From positions 2,852,001 to 2,916,000 of the forward strand of contig NZ_OZ244942.1 in the NCBI RefSeq assembly GCF_965222285.1: a stretch of DNA of 64,000 nt. The letters are read 5' to 3'. The notes beneath the pieces are model-generated. The model saw nothing but the letters and a program-made list of their open reading frames with translations, was not told the origin of the DNA and ran no database searches. Below are positions 63,360 to 64,000 of the stretch, in pieces. The DNA is from Tepidicaulis sp002389665 (lineage in GTDB: Bacteria > Pseudomonadota > Alphaproteobacteria > Parvibaculales > Parvibaculaceae). The translations under genes and the position numbers were made by a program. The stretch's first letter is position 1. The number at the start of each line of letters is the position of its first letter.

Positions 63360-64000
63360 CTATGCCTCTCCTGAAGCCTTAAAAGCGCCGGAAGGTGCCA
63401 AAACTGCCCTATCGTGGTCAAGCGCGGGAATGCGCGCCCGCGCCTCGTCAACCTTGGCCGGATCGATCTCTGCCAAAATGAATGTAGGGTCCTGCGCCGC
63501 TTCGGCCAGTATCTCGCCCCAGGGCGAGATGATGAGGCTGTGGCCATAGGTCTGGCGCCCGTTTTCATGGGTGCCTCCTTGCGCCGGCGCCAGCACGAAG
63601 CAACCCGTCTCGATGGCGCGGGCGCGAAGGAGCACATGCCAATGCGCCTCGCCCGTCTTCTGCGTAAAGGCGGAGGGTACGGTGAGGAAAGAGGCCCCGG
63701 CTTTTGCAAGCTGGCGGTAAAGATAAGGAAAGCGCAGATCGTAGCAGACGCTGAGCCCGAGCCGGCCCCAGGGCAGGTCCGCTGCCACCGCCTCCGCGCC
63801 CGGGCGGTAATTCTTCGATTCCCGGTAGCTTTCCCCGCCCGGCAGATCGACATCGAACATATGGATTTTGTCGTAGCGGGCTTTGAGACTGCCATCCGGC
63901 CCGATCAGAAGCGAGCGGTTGACGACTTTATCGGGCGCAACACGCAGGGCGAGCGAACCTATCAGCAGCCAGACGGAAAGCTCCTCCGCAAGTTGCCGGA
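63360..64000 (-). CDS. Carbon-nitrogen hydrolase (nitrilase family), N-terminus beyond the window
   Basis: The frame is open to the window end. Readable active-site parts are the Lys in KARYDKIHMFDVD and the Cys in GLSVCYDLRFPYLYRQLAKAG; the Glu lies beyond the edge or in the missing part. It resembles Nit2/YafV-type omega-amidase or deaminated-glutathione amidases. Upstream glutaredoxin would be expected outside the window. The gene is truncated by the window only. Confidence 0.9.
   Translation of the reverse strand, partial: RQLAEELSVWLLIGSLALRVAPDKVVNRSLLIGPDGSLKARYDKIHMFDVDLPGGESYRESKNYRPGAEAVAADLPWGRLGLSVCYDLRFPYLYRQLAKAGASFLTVPSAFTQKTGEAHWHVLLRARAIETGCFVLAPAQGGTHENGRQTYGHSLIISPWGEILAEAAQDPTFILAEIDPAKVDEARARIPALDHDRAVLAPSGAFKASGEA

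Overview
The window comes from an alphaproteobacterium. The evidence is the core gene order ubiG <> lysC-ptsP ... ispG-prfA-prmC-DUF4167-clpB, an rrn operon in the order 16S-tRNA-Ile-tRNA-Ala-23S-5S, a DUF1178/nitrilase pair, and a GC-rich genome. Two CYP153-type P450s with a ferredoxin suggest a hydrocarbon- or terpene-oxidising marine or soil lineage such as Parvibaculaceae; that placement is an inference.

Bases 1-900 hold the 3' part of a large serine recombinase, apparently the end of an older mobile element lying further left. Bases 901-30340 are a mobilisable genomic island of about 29.4 kb. It is inserted at the 3' end of an initiator tRNA-Met gene (30342-30418) and is bounded by a perfect 46-bp direct repeat (901-946 and 30341-30386), with its tyrosine integrase (29014-30201) next to the intact tRNA.

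The left half of the island is a defence block. A type II-short CBASS operon runs leftward (DUF2188, HNH, CD-NTase, E2, patatin). A WYL regulator of the CapW/BrxR type diverges from it and heads a type I restriction-modification operon (hsdM, hsdS, an uncharacterised gene, hsdR). Next come the anti-restriction gene ardC, an AbiE toxin-antitoxin pair with its own operator, a small tyrosine recombinase with a partner of unknown function, and three small exported proteins.

The right half carries mobilisation genes (MOBP-like relaxase, MobC, a candidate oriT). It also has a coupling-protein gene cut at its Walker A motif by an IS21-family element, and a large HTH/nuclease-like protein cut by the other end of the same IS. 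No type IV secretion channel is present, so any transfer would need a helper element.

Right of the island is ordinary chromosome. It holds an unusual short ORF with a 15-nt Shine-Dalgarno match (30716-30796), an alpha/beta hydrolase, two CYP153 P450 genes, a [2Fe-2S] ferredoxin, a thioesterase, and a zinc alcohol dehydrogenase divergent from a TetR regulator across a 22-bp palindrome. The rrn operon (37634-43145) is transcribed leftward and has a visible promoter and boxA. Beyond it are an M23 peptidase, clpB, DUF4167, prmC, prfA, ispG, rodZ, ptsP and lysC. Then come ubiG, a TetR regulator, a cytochrome c lipoprotein, a Tat-exported lactone oxidase, an exported PLP enzyme, DUF1178 and a nitrilase cut by the window end.

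All assignments were read by eye from sequence and translated motifs. No database search was run.
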